A stretch of DNA of 5,546 nt from the NCBI GenBank assembly GCA_005879655.1, contig VBJK01000293.1, forward strand, positions 1 to 5,546. Reading direction: 5' to 3'. Shown here piece after piece: positions 5,546 to 5,546 of this stretch; positions within the stretch are counted from its first letter, which is position 1, and the number at the start of each line of letters is the position of its first letter. The notes beneath the pieces are model-generated. The model saw only the letters and a list, made by a program, of their open reading frames with translations. It searched no databases and was not told the DNA's origin. Both the position numbers and the translations under genes were made by a program. The stretch comes from Chloroflexota bacterium (GTDB taxonomy: Bacteria; Chloroflexota; Ktedonobacteria; Ktedonobacterales; Ktedonobacteraceae).

Positions 5546-5546
5546 A

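Overview
The window looks like a mobile-element-rich piece of chromosome from a secondary-metabolite-producing bacterium of moderate GC. The polyketide module end, the IS630-type and ISL3-type transposases and the protein style are most reminiscent of Ktedonobacteria (Chloroflexota). That placement is an impression from protein style; no ribosomal or other marker gene is present.

Left part (about 1-1474): the 3' end of a polyketide synthase gene, with the last strands of a dehydratase-type domain, an acyl carrier protein and a C-terminal chain-releasing thioesterase. No ketoreductase or enoylreductase lies between the dehydratase tail and the carrier protein. From 1475 to about 2092 no convincing gene is seen, only small hairpins. 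From 2093 to about 2722 lies a decayed IS630-family transposase: its DNA-binding N-terminal half is intact, and the start of its catalytic half can be read only by changing frame.

Right part (2730-5455): the main find is a complete-looking transposon of about 2.7 kb. It is bounded by 45-bp terminal inverted repeats that agree at 40 of 45 positions, the outer 26 being identical. It encodes an ISL3-family DDE transposase on the minus strand. On the plus strand it carries a two-gene passenger operon: a C5 cytosine DNA methyltransferase with an N-terminal zinc-finger-like motif, and a translationally coupled 66-residue basic protein that I do not recognise. The small gene and the transposase gene meet tail to tail and share a TTAA in which both stop codons lie, so the passenger operon is tightly integrated into the element. 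No restriction endonuclease is present, so the methyltransferase is an orphan within the element. A role in protecting or regulating the transposon is an inference.

The two flanks of the transposon do not belong together. The left is the IS630 remnant; the right is a minus-strand fragment of an HNH-endonuclease-like gene that runs into the right inverted repeat. No 8-bp target duplication is visible. This points to insertion followed by deletion or rearrangement, or to serial insertions at one site.
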